A stretch of 39,727 nt of DNA from positions 1-39,727 of IMG/VR virus record IMGVR_UViG_3300034283_001104; one strand, written 5' to 3'. Numbering within the stretch: the stretch's first letter is position 1; each line of letters begins with the position of its first letter. The notes below the pieces were generated by a model that was not told the DNA's origin, made no database searches, and saw only the letters and a list, made by a program, of their open reading frames with translations. Source of the DNA: a virus. Both the position numbers and the translations under genes were made by a program. Below are positions 24,641 to 30,982 of this stretch, piece after piece.

Positions 24641-25733
24641 CGAGATTCGAGCCTGGCAGTTTGTCGGCGCGGCGGCGTTGCTATTCATCGCCGTCTACCT
24701 CGCCGTATCGCAGCGGCACACGCCGTCAGGGTCGCAGTTTGGATACGCCCCCAACCCCGAGGGCGTGAAGGAGTTTCTGGCCGAGCTCGACCAGCCGCTC
24801 TTTCGTGACGCCGGGGCCGACACGATCGCCAAGGCGAAGGGCGTCGACACGTTCCTCTATCGCTCTGCCTACAGGGCTCACGCATCCCGCTACGGCAAGC
24901 CGTGGGTTTGCGGCCGGCAGGGAATCGGCGACTGCGTTTCGTGGGCCTGGGGCGAGCACGCCGTCTGGATCGCTCAATGCGTCGACTGGGAGACGGGGCG
25001 GCTCGCCGATCCTCCGCTCCGCGTCAGTTCCGAAAGTTGTTACGGCGGCTCGCGCGTCGAGGCCCGCAATAAGCCCGAAGGCGGGGGCGGCTGGAGCGAT
25101 GGCTCCTACGGCGGCGCGGCTGCCCGCTGGTTTCGCGACTGGGGCGTCATCTACCGCCAGCCCTACGAAGGCGTCGACCTGACGGACTATTCCGCCGACC
25201 GGGCGAAGCAGTGGGGCAACTGGGGCAACGGCGGCCAAGGCGACAAGGGCAAGCTCGACGCGGTCGCAAAGAAGCATCCGACGAAACACGTCGCCCTCGT
25301 CCGCAACTTCGACGAGGCGGCTGCCGCTATCGAGGCGGGGTTCCCGGTCGCCGTCTGTTCGATGGTCGGCTTCGAGAATGTCAGAGGACCGGATGCGTTC
25401 GCCGCCGCGCGTGGGCAATGGGCTCATGCGATGTGCTTCCACTCTGTGCGCTACGCCAAGAACGGCTCGCCGCGTGACGGTCTGCTCTGCCAAAACTCAT
25501 GGGGGCCGTCGTGGATCAGTGGCCCGAAGTGGCCCGCCGATATGCCCGAAGGGAGTTTCTGGGTCGATCGCCAGACGGTCGACCGGATGCTTGCCGGGCT
25601 CGATAGTTTCGCCGTGGGCTCTGTCGCCGGTTTCGGCTGGCGCGACCTCCATCACGGCAACTGGCTCATGCCCGCCGTCAACACGCTCACTCGCAAGCCC
25701 AACCCATTCCTCGATTACCAACTAGCCCCATGA
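24624..25733 (+). CDS. Papain-like (C1) cysteine peptidase with signal anchor, lysis candidate
   Basis: 369 residues from a GTG behind GGAAGGGCTGCC. Residues 10-28 (AWQFVGAAALLFIAVYLAV) form an N-terminal membrane anchor of the kind seen in signal-arrest-release enzymes. The peptidase domain has the papain order: QGIGDCVSWAWG (Cys104), WAHAMCF (His268), CQNSWGPSW (Asn291). It could cleave peptide cross-links in the host wall at lysis, or process host envelope proteins. No glycosidase or amidase is present nearby, so it is the best lysin candidate. Confidence 0.7.
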   Translation: MKRPVDEIRAWQFVGAAALLFIAVYLAVSQRHTPSGSQFGYAPNPEGVKEFLAELDQPLFRDAGADTIAKAKGVDTFLYRSAYRAHASRYGKPWVCGRQGIGDCVSWAWGEHAVWIAQCVDWETGRLADPPLRVSSESCYGGSRVEARNKPEGGGGWSDGSYGGAAARWFRDWGVIYRQPYEGVDLTDYSADRAKQWGNWGNGGQGDKGKLDAVAKKHPTKHVALVRNFDEAAAAIEAGFPVAVCSMVGFENVRGPDAFAAARGQWAHAMCFHSVRYAKNGSPRDGLLCQNSWGPSWISGPKWPADMPEGSFWVDRQTVDRMLAGLDSFAVGSVAGFGWRDLHHGNWLMPAVNTLTRKPNPFLDYQLAP

Positions 25734-25993
25734 TCCAACTCACCAACAAGCAACTCGCCATTGTCTGCCTCGTGTGTATGTCTGCCGGATGGTGGCTCTC
25801 GTCGTCGCCCTCGTCGCCGGTCAACCCGACGCCCGCGAATGACCGCCCCGTGCTCCGGTGGATCGCCAAGGCGGCGAAGAATCTTCTCTGGATCGCCCTC
25901 ATCGCGGAGCAGCCGCCGAAGGAATCCCGCCTCGTGCAGCACCAGGTCGGCGAGGACGGGCATCCCGTGATCGACCACGCCAGGAGTTTCTAG
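25730..25993 (+). CDS. Small membrane protein, lysis block
   Basis: 87 residues from the ATGA overlap. A membrane segment KQLAIVCLVCMSAGWWLS begins near residue 7, followed by a Ser/Pro linker and a second hydrophobic helix WIAKAAKNLLWIALIAEQ. Two spans with a short loop fit a pinholin or holin. It sits directly after the cysteine peptidase gene, where holin or anti-holin genes often lie. Alternatives are an inner-membrane anchor or lysis regulator. Role is inferred. Confidence 0.5.
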   Translation: MIQLTNKQLAIVCLVCMSAGWWLSSSPSSPVNPTPANDRPVLRWIAKAAKNLLWIALIAEQPPKESRLVQHQVGEDGHPVIDHARSF

Positions 25994-25995
25994 CC

Positions 25996-26313
25996 ATGTG
26001 GGAATGGATCCTGGCGACGCTCGCCGCCCTGTCGGCTGACCCGGTATCGGCAAGCCTCGAACACCCGAGGGCTGCCGCTGCGGTCGCCGCTGCACGGGCC
26101 AGCATGGTCGCCGGGGATGCCGCCCCCACGCCGACGCCCGCCGAGTGCGTCTGCGGCCGGACGTGCGTCAACGGCGTCTGGAAGCCTGACGGCCGTGTAG
26201 AGCAGCGATGCACCTGCACCTGTGAGCGGTGCAAGAAAAAGCCCGGCTGCCCAGACGGAAAGTGCCGCGTGCCGGGAGCGTCGCCCGCGTCTGGTTCACC
26301 GGCCATGCCTTGA
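25996..26313 (+). CDS. Cys-rich protein with hydrophobic N-terminus
   Basis: 105 residues. The start is MWEWILATLAALSADPVSAS, a possible signal peptide. Residues ~50-95 hold eleven Cys in ECVCGRTCVNGVW, RCTCTCERC, GCPDGKCR, a spacing that suggests disulfides or metal binding. Codon use matches neighbours. It starts two bases after the previous stop. As the last member of the lysis chain it may act outside the inner membrane. Not recognised as a known family. Confidence 0.55.
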   Translation: MWEWILATLAALSADPVSASLEHPRAAAAVAAARASMVAGDAAPTPTPAECVCGRTCVNGVWKPDGRVEQRCTCTCERCKKKPGCPDGKCRVPGASPASGSPAMP

Positions 26314-26326
26314 TGCTGGAGGTGCG

Positions 26327-26725
26327 GTGGGCGACGCTCTCGATACGCTGACGCTGCGGGAACTGTGCGACGCCGTGCGCGAGCAGATCGGCCCACGCGC
26401 CGCCGAGCTTGAGCACACCTGCGACGTGATCGTCACCGAAATCTGCCGCTGCTGGCCGGAGCGGACGATGGCCGAGATCGCTGGCAAACTCTCCTGTGCG
26501 CGAGCCGCCGACGACGTGCTCGACGCGATCGCCGTCACGACCGCGAAGGTGCGGGAGAACATTGAAGCCCGGTGGGGATGCAAGCCCAGCCACAAGGCGG
26601 CCCTCGACCTGGTGCTCCGAGCTTGCGTCGTTGAGTTCGCGAATCTCTGGTTTAGTTGCCCCGAGGCCCGCATCGGGATCCGGGCCGTGATCGCCATCGT
26701 GCGTCACAATCCCCGCGCCGCTTGA
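26327..26725 (+). CDS. Helical hypothetical protein
   Basis: 132 residues from a GTG behind CTGGAGGTGCG. It is all helical with clustered Cys (HTCDVIVTEICRCWPERT, FSCPEARIGI), and a central AEIAGKLSCARAADDVLDAIAVTTAKVRENI that resembles a short helix-turn-helix. It is soluble by appearance and follows the lysis genes. No known family or active site. A regulator or an assembly factor is possible. Confidence 0.5.
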   Translation: MGDALDTLTLRELCDAVREQIGPRAAELEHTCDVIVTEICRCWPERTMAEIAGKLSCARAADDVLDAIAVTTAKVRENIEARWGCKPSHKAALDLVLRACVVEFANLWFSCPEARIGIRAVIAIVRHNPRAA

Positions 26726-26751
26726 CGCCTAAGCGAAAATCGCCCGCCATC

Positions 26752-27207
26752 ATGTCTGACGTTCAGCGGACATTTTTCGGGCAGGACAAACCCAAGGCCG
26801 CCCCATGCCCAAACGCAAAGCAAAAAAAACTTCCCGCAGGAAAGCAGCCAATCCGAAGATCGGTCCCGGTGAAGGTCCGCGACTGGCTGACCCGGCTGAC
26901 GCGCATCCACGCACACGCGAGATATACCGTCCGGCTCTTCGCTCATCCTGAGACGGCAGGCGGGCAGTCGCTAGAGGGCGAGACCTACGCGGCCCGCGCC
27001 GCCCGCTGCGATCAGACGCTCATCCACGACGCCTCCATGCTGATTCGAGACGAGGCGGACGCTATCGTCGCCGAGGTTCAAGCGGCAATGGACGCAGCCC
27101 CTAAGACGGCAGCGCTCCCCGGCACGCGGGCGAAGGTTCTCGAAATGGAGGCTAGGGCGAGGCGCGGGCAGAGCATCTTCGTTGACCAGGATGCTAAACA
27201 CGGCTGA
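26752..27207 (+). CDS. Hypothetical protein before integrase
   Basis: 151 residues from ATG 26752. A basic, Lys-rich first third (KPKAAPCPNAKQKKLPAGKQPIRR) is followed by a helical domain (VKVRDWLTRLTRIHAHARYTVRLF, DEADAIVAEVQAAMDAA). A run of eight A near 26823-26830 in the basic part could be a slip site. The previous gene ends 27 bases upstream. Not recognised. Codon use supports it, but the N-terminus could start further in. Confidence 0.45.
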   Translation: MSDVQRTFFGQDKPKAAPCPNAKQKKLPAGKQPIRRSVPVKVRDWLTRLTRIHAHARYTVRLFAHPETAGGQSLEGETYAARAARCDQTLIHDASMLIRDEADAIVAEVQAAMDAAPKTAALPGTRAKVLEMEARARRGQSIFVDQDAKHG

Positions 27208-27216
27208 CGGCGCGTC

Positions 27217-27254
27217 GCGGCGGCGCGGGTTTCGTCCTTTCCCTGCGCCGCCGC
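27217..27254. terminator. Bidirectional hairpin between convergent genes
   Basis: GCGGCGGCGC (27217-27226) pairs perfectly with 27245-27254, a 10-bp stem around an 18-nt pyrimidine-rich loop. ACGGC at 27207-27211 can pair with GCCGT at 27256-27260 to extend it. It lies exactly between the rightward gene ending at 27207 and the leftward integrase stop at 27260, the expected place for a shared terminator. Confidence 0.6.
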
Positions 27255-27259
27255 CGCCG

Positions 27260-28174
27260 TCATTCACCTTGACGATTCTGGTCAAGGTCTAGCTTCGGCA
27301 ACGCACTCAGGCTGATCTCCTCCTCGGGGCAGATTTGCGGGTCGACATATATCTTTTGGAGGTTCGGGTCTGCGTGATCGAGCAGGTGCGTTGCGGCTGC
27401 CCGTCCGCCGGCCAGTGCGGCATAAGACGCCGCCGTCCGCCGGAACCCGTGGAAGCCTCTGTATTTCACGCCTGCGAGGCGGCAGAGCAGACGTAGGCTC
27501 GCCCATTGGCTGCGGCTCTTGCGGTCCCAAGCCCACACCAGAGCGTCTGGCGGGCCTTTCTCACGCCGCAGCATCTCGGCAAGGTCTTCTGTGATCTCAC
27601 GCTCAATGTCGCGGGTAGAGCCCTTGCGAGTCTCGCCAAGGAAGACGACGCGCCGCCTGTCTAGGTCGACCTGCCCCCAGCGGAGCGATGTCAGGGCGGT
27701 GAACCGCTCGCCCGTGCAGTACGCGGTGTAGATCAGCGTCGGCCACCACCAGGCGGCACGCTTCCCGCCGACCGATCCTTGCCGACGCTTCGCTCGCACG
27801 ATCAGTTTCGCCACGTCTTCCGCCGTGTAGGCCCGCCCTGTGGGCAGCCTCGCTGGTACGCGGATCTTCGGGAGCTCGGGGAAGTCAGCCGCCCACCGCT
27901 TGCGGGCGGCGAGGTTCCACGCGGCCTGCAACATCACTTTGTCTTTCTGGACACTCGCGGCCGATGGCACCCGCCCCTTGTAGCCAGGCGTCGTGGCCCG
28001 CCAGCGCAGGTATCTCGCGATCACGAGGTCGTCGAGGTCCGCAAGCGTTGGCTCGTGGCCGAGGAAGTTCGTCAGCCTGTCGCCTAATTGGTTGTACAGC
28101 GACGCCGTGTTGCCCTTGAGATTCCGAAGCGTGACGTACCGCTCAAACAGTTCCTTCAAAGTCATCGTTTCCAT
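27260..28174 (-). CDS. int: Tyrosine recombinase, phage integrase
   Basis: 304 residues from the ATG at 28174; longer in-frame starts upstream are unlikely because GGGAGA sits just before this one. The core-binding half is residues 5-100 (SLYNQLGDRLTNFLGHEPTLADLDDLVIARYLRWRA). Catalytic residues are all visible: Arg157 (GERFTAL), Lys184 (TRKGS), His242 and Arg245 (FHGFRR), His267 (LLDHADP) and Tyr276 (QKIYVD). It is the only leftward gene in the window, divergent from an excisionase-like gene, the classic integration module. A matching attP is not identified. Confidence 0.88.
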   Translation of the reverse strand: METMTLKELFERYVTLRNLKGNTASLYNQLGDRLTNFLGHEPTLADLDDLVIARYLRWRATTPGYKGRVPSAASVQKDKVMLQAAWNLAARKRWAADFPELPKIRVPARLPTGRAYTAEDVAKLIVRAKRRQGSVGGKRAAWWWPTLIYTAYCTGERFTALTSLRWGQVDLDRRRVVFLGETRKGSTRDIEREITEDLAEMLRREKGPPDALVWAWDRKSRSQWASLRLLCRLAGVKYRGFHGFRRTAASYAALAGGRAAATHLLDHADPNLQKIYVDPQICPEEEISLSALPKLDLDQNRQGE

Positions 28175-28190
28175 GTTGTTTCTCCCGGTG
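28161..28190 (-). repeat. Leader/start repeat, integrase copy
   Basis: Read leftward, this segment shows ACCGGGAGA, six spacer bases, then ATGGAAACGAT, i.e. the integrase ribosome binding site and first codons. The same two blocks occur rightward at 28712-28742 before the gene at 28729, so the two copies form an imperfect inverted pair about 520 bp apart. Confidence 0.6.
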
Positions 28191-28198
28191 TGATGGCT

Positions 28199-28227
28199 GT
28201 TATACCCACTACTGTACAACAGTCCAA
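28199..28227 (-). promoter_or_regulatory. Integrase promoter
   Basis: On the minus strand TTGGAC (28227-28222) is followed after exactly 17 bp by TATAAC (28204-28199), a near-consensus sigma70 pair. Transcription would begin about 20 bases upstream of the integrase ATG at 28174. A 13-bp palindrome overlaps its spacer. Confidence 0.65.
28211..28223. promoter_or_regulatory. Palindromic operator in integrase promoter
   Basis: ACTGT-ACA-ACAGT, a perfect 5-bp inverted repeat with a 3-bp centre, lies between the -35 and -10 boxes of the integrase promoter. A dimeric repressor there would block polymerase. TACAGTA within it recurs in the -10 region of the promoter at 28647-28675. Confidence 0.5.
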
Positions 28228-28296
28228 CTCCCCTCGCCTCCACTAGACATTTGCCCGACACCCCAACTTTAGGGCCGGGCCGGGACGGAGTCCAAT

Positions 28297-28324
28297 TTGA
28301 CTAAGTTCCGCTAGACGGTACTTT
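28297..28324 (+). promoter_or_regulatory. Promoter for excisionase-like gene
   Basis: TTGACT (28297-28302), 16 bp, TACTTT (28319-28324), about 18 bases before the chosen start at 28343. Its spacer carries one copy of the TTCCGCTAGAC operator-like motif. Confidence 0.5.
28306..28316 (+). repeat. Operator-like motif, copy 1
   Basis: TTCCGCTAGAC, one mismatch from the consensus TACCG(A/C)TAGAC. Here the right flank completes an inverted repeat (TTCCG-CTAGA-CGGTA). It overlaps the spacer of the rightward promoter at 28297-28324. Three further copies lie at 28659, 29160 and 29182. Confidence 0.5.
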
Positions 28325-28342
28325 TGTAGGGACATGGTCACG

Positions 28343-28600
28343 ATGGCATACAACATCGACGGCGTCGACTACCTCACGATCTCGGAGGCGGTCGAATTTA
28401 TGGGCTGCACGGACGGCTGGGTTCGCGCCCTGTGCCGGGACGGCAAACTGTCGAGCCGGATGCTGGGGAAACGCCTGCGGCTCGTGGAAAAGCGGTCAGC
28501 CGCCGAAATCCGCGACAGCCTGACAACCAGGGCGGTCGGGAAAAAGCACCTCGCCAAGCGTCCAGCCGCCAAGCGCAAGAAGGCGAAGCGGAAGAAGTAG
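28343..28600 (+). CDS. Excisionase-type helix-turn-helix protein
   Basis: 85 residues from ATG 28343, preferred over 28334 because TAGGG lies at a usable distance. YLTISEAVEFMGCTDGWVRALCRDGKLSSRMLGKRLRLVEK is the MerR/Xis-type winged helix-turn-helix in which a recognition helix follows the turn GCTDGW. The last 25 residues are a basic tail (Lys/Arg repeats). It is divergent from the integrase and probably acts as excisionase or as a regulator of the integrase promoter. Confidence 0.75.
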   Translation: MAYNIDGVDYLTISEAVEFMGCTDGWVRALCRDGKLSSRMLGKRLRLVEKRSAAEIRDSLTTRAVGKKHLAKRPAAKRKKAKRKK

Positions 28601-28621
28601 CGTTTTCCCCGCAGAAAACGC
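28600..28621 (+). terminator. Hairpin at end of excisionase-like gene
   Basis: GCGTTTTC and GAAAACGC form a perfect 8-bp stem with a 6-nt loop overlapping the TAG stop. No T-run follows on the plus strand. It may end or process the short transcript before the next promoter at 28647. Confidence 0.5.
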
Positions 28622-28646
28622 CCATGAAAAAATCCGATTCATGCCC

Positions 28647-28675
28647 TTGACGCCCAACTACCGATAGACTACAGT
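28647..28675 (+). promoter_or_regulatory. Promoter for gene at 28729
   Basis: TTGACG (28647-28652), 17 bp, TACAGT (28670-28675): a good sigma70-like pair, 54 bases before the ATG at 28729. Motif copy TACCGATAGAC (28659-28669) fills the spacer, so a protein bound there would compete with polymerase. Confidence 0.6.
28659..28669 (+). repeat. Operator-like motif, copy 2
   Basis: TACCGATAGAC, abutting the -10 box of the promoter at 28647-28675. Identical to the copy at 29160-29170; there CTACCGATAGAC extends the identity by one base on the left. Confidence 0.55.
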
Positions 28676-28681
28676 AACACA

Positions 28682-28704
28682 CGTCAGGCAAATGAGACCT
28701 GACG
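28682..28704 (+). promoter_or_regulatory. Leader inverted repeat
   Basis: CGTCAGG (28682-28688) and CCTGACG (28698-28704) are perfect 7-bp arms around a 9-nt loop, directly after the predicted transcription start. It could be an operator or an RNA hairpin in the leader of the gene at 28729. Confidence 0.5.
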
Positions 28705-28711
28705 AGACGCC

Positions 28712-28742
28712 AACCGGGAGACGAAACGATGGAAACGATCAC
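28712..28742 (+). repeat. Leader/start repeat, rightward copy
   Basis: ACCGGGAGA, a 7-base spacer and ATGGAAACGAT, matching the integrase leader (28161-28190) in opposite orientation. The two encoded starts, METITL here and METMTL in the integrase, are also near identical. See the finding on a possible invertible segment. Confidence 0.6.
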
Positions 28743-28932
28743 GCTAAACAATCGGACGTACAAGGTTGCTGAGGAGCTCGGCGTTGGCGTGAACGTCGCC
28801 CGCGAACTTGGCATCATCCGCCAGTGCATCATTGAGGGCGTCAAGGGCTCCACGCTTCTGTTTCAGGTCTTCGCTGACGGCACCCGCCGCACGATCAACG
28901 CGGTCGGCAACCGAGTGACCTACTACCGCTGA
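28729..28932 (+). CDS. Small regulatory-region protein
   Basis: 67 residues with a strong GGGAGA site. ETITLNNRTYKVAEELGVGVNVARELGIIRQCIIEGVKGSTLLFQVFADGTRRTINAVGNRVTYYR is mixed alpha/beta: a strand, a helix, then a long beta hairpin. No known family. Its place directly downstream of a repressible promoter and before a terminator makes it a candidate immunity or switch protein, but nothing in the sequence shows DNA binding clearly. Confidence 0.6.
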   Translation: METITLNNRTYKVAEELGVGVNVARELGIIRQCIIEGVKGSTLLFQVFADGTRRTINAVGNRVTYYR

Positions 28933-28949
28933 CCAACGCACAAGGTGGG

Positions 28950-28992
28950 GCCACCCGGCCAGCCGACAGCCGCGAAACGGGTGGCGCTTTTT
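28950..28992 (+). terminator. Rho-independent terminator
   Basis: GCCACCCG (28950-28957) and CGGGTGGC (28978-28985) form a perfect 8-bp stem with a 20-nt loop, followed by GCTTTTT (28986-28992). It ends the transcript of the gene at 28729 before the small gene at 29011. An additional small stem GGTGG/CCACC overlaps its left arm and could compete with it. Confidence 0.65.
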
Positions 28993-29010
28993 CAAGCCAA
29001 GGAGGGCAAC

Positions 29011-29154
29011 ATGAAACGCATCGACTGGGACGCAGCGATCCGCTCGCTTGTGCTCGTCCGCTTGGGCCAAGAGCTCGGCTATGAATCGCAACTTGCCAGG
29101 ATGGTTCACGACTCGATCACGCTCGTGCTCACCATGATCGGAATCTTGTCTTGA
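29011..29154 (+). CDS. 47-residue small protein
   Basis: ATG 29011 behind AAGGAGGGCAAC, one of the best ribosome binding sites in the window. The protein begins KRIDWDAAIRSLVLVRLGQELGYESQL and ends in a hydrophobic stretch SITLVLTMIGILS that could touch the membrane. The strong start supports a real gene despite size. Because a terminator lies upstream it needs read-through or its own promoter. Function unknown. Confidence 0.55.
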   Translation: MKRIDWDAAIRSLVLVRLGQELGYESQLARMVHDSITLVLTMIGILS

Positions 29155-29159
29155 CGAAC

Positions 29160-29192
29160 TACCGATAGACCATAGCCTATCTACCGCTAGAC
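29160..29192 (+). repeat. Operator-like motif, copies 3 and 4
   Basis: TACCGATAGAC at 29160-29170 and TACCGCTAGAC at 29182-29192, same strand, 22 bp apart start to start, i.e. two helical turns, so bound proteins would sit on one face. A TTGACG at 29151 precedes them without a convincing -10. The pair lies upstream of the promoter at 29257 and the recombination genes. Confidence 0.6.
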
Positions 29193-29256
29193 GAACTGTC
29201 GCCGCTCATCTTGCTGAACAAACTTTTCACTCCCCAACAACTTGATATCTGGACGC

Positions 29257-29284
29257 TTGACGACTACCGGAACGCCCGTACATT
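29257..29284 (+). promoter_or_regulatory. Promoter for early recombination/replication genes
   Basis: TTGACG (29257-29262), 16 bp, TACATT (29279-29284), 29 bases before the ATG at 29313. The spacer contains CTACCGG, a partial match to the TACCG(A/C)TAGAC motif. It could drive the long rightward early operon from 29313. Confidence 0.55.
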
Positions 29285-29312
29285 ACCGCACCCACACAGG
29301 AGAACCCCTCGC

Positions 29313-29549
29313 ATGGACGCCCACAATCGTGAGTACGCAGCCGCTGCCGCAGGAATGCAGGAGACCTACGGCGACAACTTCGCCAAAGGCGACCACGTCA
29401 CCTTCCGCCTCAAGAACTGGGGCGACTCGTCATCTGATTCCGGTCGAGTCATCGACCACCACAACGGAAAGCTCTTGGTCGAGACCGACACCGACATCGT
29501 CGAGGTCGACCCTCGGCCGTGGCCCGTTGGGAATCTTCTCCCGTTCTAG
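29313..29549 (+). CDS. Hypothetical early protein
   Basis: 78 residues from ATG 29313 with CAGGAGAA upstream; the longer in-frame start at 29211 crosses the promoter and is rejected. A helix (REYAAAAAGMQETYGDNF) leads into a small beta barrel-like part (KGDHVTFRLKNWGDSSSDSGRVIDHHNGKLLVETDTDIVEVDP) resembling an SH3-like or KOW-like fold. First gene of the early operon. Function unknown. Confidence 0.55.
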   Translation: MDAHNREYAAAAAGMQETYGDNFAKGDHVTFRLKNWGDSSSDSGRVIDHHNGKLLVETDTDIVEVDPRPWPVGNLLPF

Positions 29550-29646
29550 GAAACCCCCGGAGGATCCGGGCGCAGGAGGTTGATTGCCGCAGACCTAGGA
29601 CGGGCGAGCGGCTGTTTTCAGGACACCAAACGAAAGGAATGTCGAG

Positions 29647-30534
29647 ATGAGCACGGAGATTTCAACGCAGCGGGCAGCCACCGGACTGGCCCTTCAATCG
29701 TTCGACGACGCTTTCCGCTTCGCCAAGATGGTGGCGGCGTCTGAGTTCTCGCCCAAGGATTTCAAGGGCAAGCCTGAGTCGTGCATGTTGGCGATTCAGC
29801 ACGGGAGCGAGGTCGGGCTGTCCCCGATGCAATCGCTCCAAAGCATCGCGGTCATCAACGGCAGACCGACGATCTGGGGCGACGCAGCCCTGGCTCTGGT
29901 GCAAGCCAGCCCTGTCTGCGAATACGTCCGCGAATACACCGAGGGCGACGGCGACAACCTCGTCGCGGTGTGCGAGGCCAAGCGGCGAGGCTACCCGGCC
30001 CCGACGATCAGCCGATTCAGCGTGGCGGACGCCAAGAAGGCGGGTCTCTGGGGCAAGAGCGGCCCGTGGCAGCAATATCCTGGGAGAATGATGGCCCTGC
30101 GAGCACGGGGCTTTGCGCTCCGCAACGCCTTCGCTGACGCCCTGCGTGGGCTTATCACGGCCGAGGAGGCGCAGGACTACCCGACGCCTGCCCCGCAACA
30201 GGATCACGGCCCAGCGGGCGGGGCTTACGCCCAGTTCGTCAAGCCGCAGCCCGAGCCCGTCGTCGTTCGCCCGAAGTTCAACGACACGCTCGCGACGGAA
30301 ACGCCTCTGGGCAAGGCTCGCATCCTCGTCAGCAAGGCCACCACGGTCGAGCGGCTGGAGAAGCTCCGCAGCACGGCAGACGAGCGGCTGGGCGACGGCA
30401 CCTTCACCCGTGACGAGCACAAGAGCCTGTGCGATCTCATCCACGGGAAGCTCGACATCTTGTTGAACGCCCAGGACAGCGGCACCGAGCACTTCGACGG
30501 CAACGAGGTCGAAGCGGAGGCCAACGCCCGATGA
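29647..30534 (+). CDS. recT: RecT-family single-strand annealing protein
   Basis: 295 residues. LAIQHGSEVGLSPMQSLQSIAVINGRPTIWGDAALALVQASP and the later FSVADAKKAGLWGKSGPWQQYPGRMMALRARGFALRNAF are the hallmark segments of RecT-type annealases, which pair complementary single strands in phage recombination. Residues beyond ~180 form a low-complexity linker and a helical tail. No adjacent RecE-like exonuclease is obvious, though a PD-(D/E)xK-like protein follows two genes later. AAAGGAATGTCGAG precedes the ATG. It probably repairs or circularises phage DNA. Confidence 0.8.
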   Translation: MSTEISTQRAATGLALQSFDDAFRFAKMVAASEFSPKDFKGKPESCMLAIQHGSEVGLSPMQSLQSIAVINGRPTIWGDAALALVQASPVCEYVREYTEGDGDNLVAVCEAKRRGYPAPTISRFSVADAKKAGLWGKSGPWQQYPGRMMALRARGFALRNAFADALRGLITAEEAQDYPTPAPQQDHGPAGGAYAQFVKPQPEPVVVRPKFNDTLATETPLGKARILVSKATTVERLEKLRSTADERLGDGTFTRDEHKSLCDLIHGKLDILLNAQDSGTEHFDGNEVEAEANAR

Positions 30535-30932
30535 GCTACATCAGCACCTTCGCCTACATCGAGCAAGAGGCCCGCCGAGAAGAGTCGGACATTCGCATGG
30601 GCGACCGTCCGCCGATCCGGATGCCCTCGCGGGTCAGCAACGGCGGCTTTCAGCCGATGCCGATGGCGACTCTCACCCCCGAGCAGGCGAGGGCTGCTGG
30701 CTGGGAGCTCTACAAGGCGATCGTCGCTCTCGACCAGGTGCTCGCGGAGCGCGGACAACTGACCGACGCGATCGTCGTCAACGTCTGGGGTAGTGCGAGA
30801 GCCACCGTGAGACGGTCAAGCAAAGTCGAGGCAGTCGCAGCCTCAGAGCCGGCAGACGGCAGCGACCCGCAGCGGGAGTCGGAAACCACCGCAGCCGAGG
30901 CGACCCGAAACCAATCATCTCCAGGGGCGTGA
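30531..30932 (+). CDS. Hypothetical protein coupled to RecT
   Basis: 133 residues from ATGA overlap with recT. The middle is helical (LTPEQARAAGWELYKAIVALDQVLAERGQLTDAIVVNVWG), the C-terminal third is disordered and acidic or polar. Starting immediately after recT suggests a functional partner, for example a small recombination mediator or single-strand-binding-like factor, but no OB-fold signature is visible. Not recognised. Confidence 0.5.
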   Translation: MSYISTFAYIEQEARREESDIRMGDRPPIRMPSRVSNGGFQPMPMATLTPEQARAAGWELYKAIVALDQVLAERGQLTDAIVVNVWGSARATVRRSSKVEAVAASEPADGSDPQRESETTAAEATRNQSSPGA

Positions 30933-30982
30933 CTCGACGGGCTGCCCCACCAAACGGGGCCAATACACAAGGACGTAGATCA

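Noticed and set aside
24726-25493. Minus-strand frame of 255 codons opposite the cysteine peptidase
   Set aside because: The plus-strand frame has the papain catalytic motifs; no ribosome binding site supports the antisense frame.
26722-26750. TTGACG at 26722 as a promoter for the gene at 26752
   Set aside because: The stop codon of the previous gene supplies most of the box and no -10 lies at 15-19 bp.
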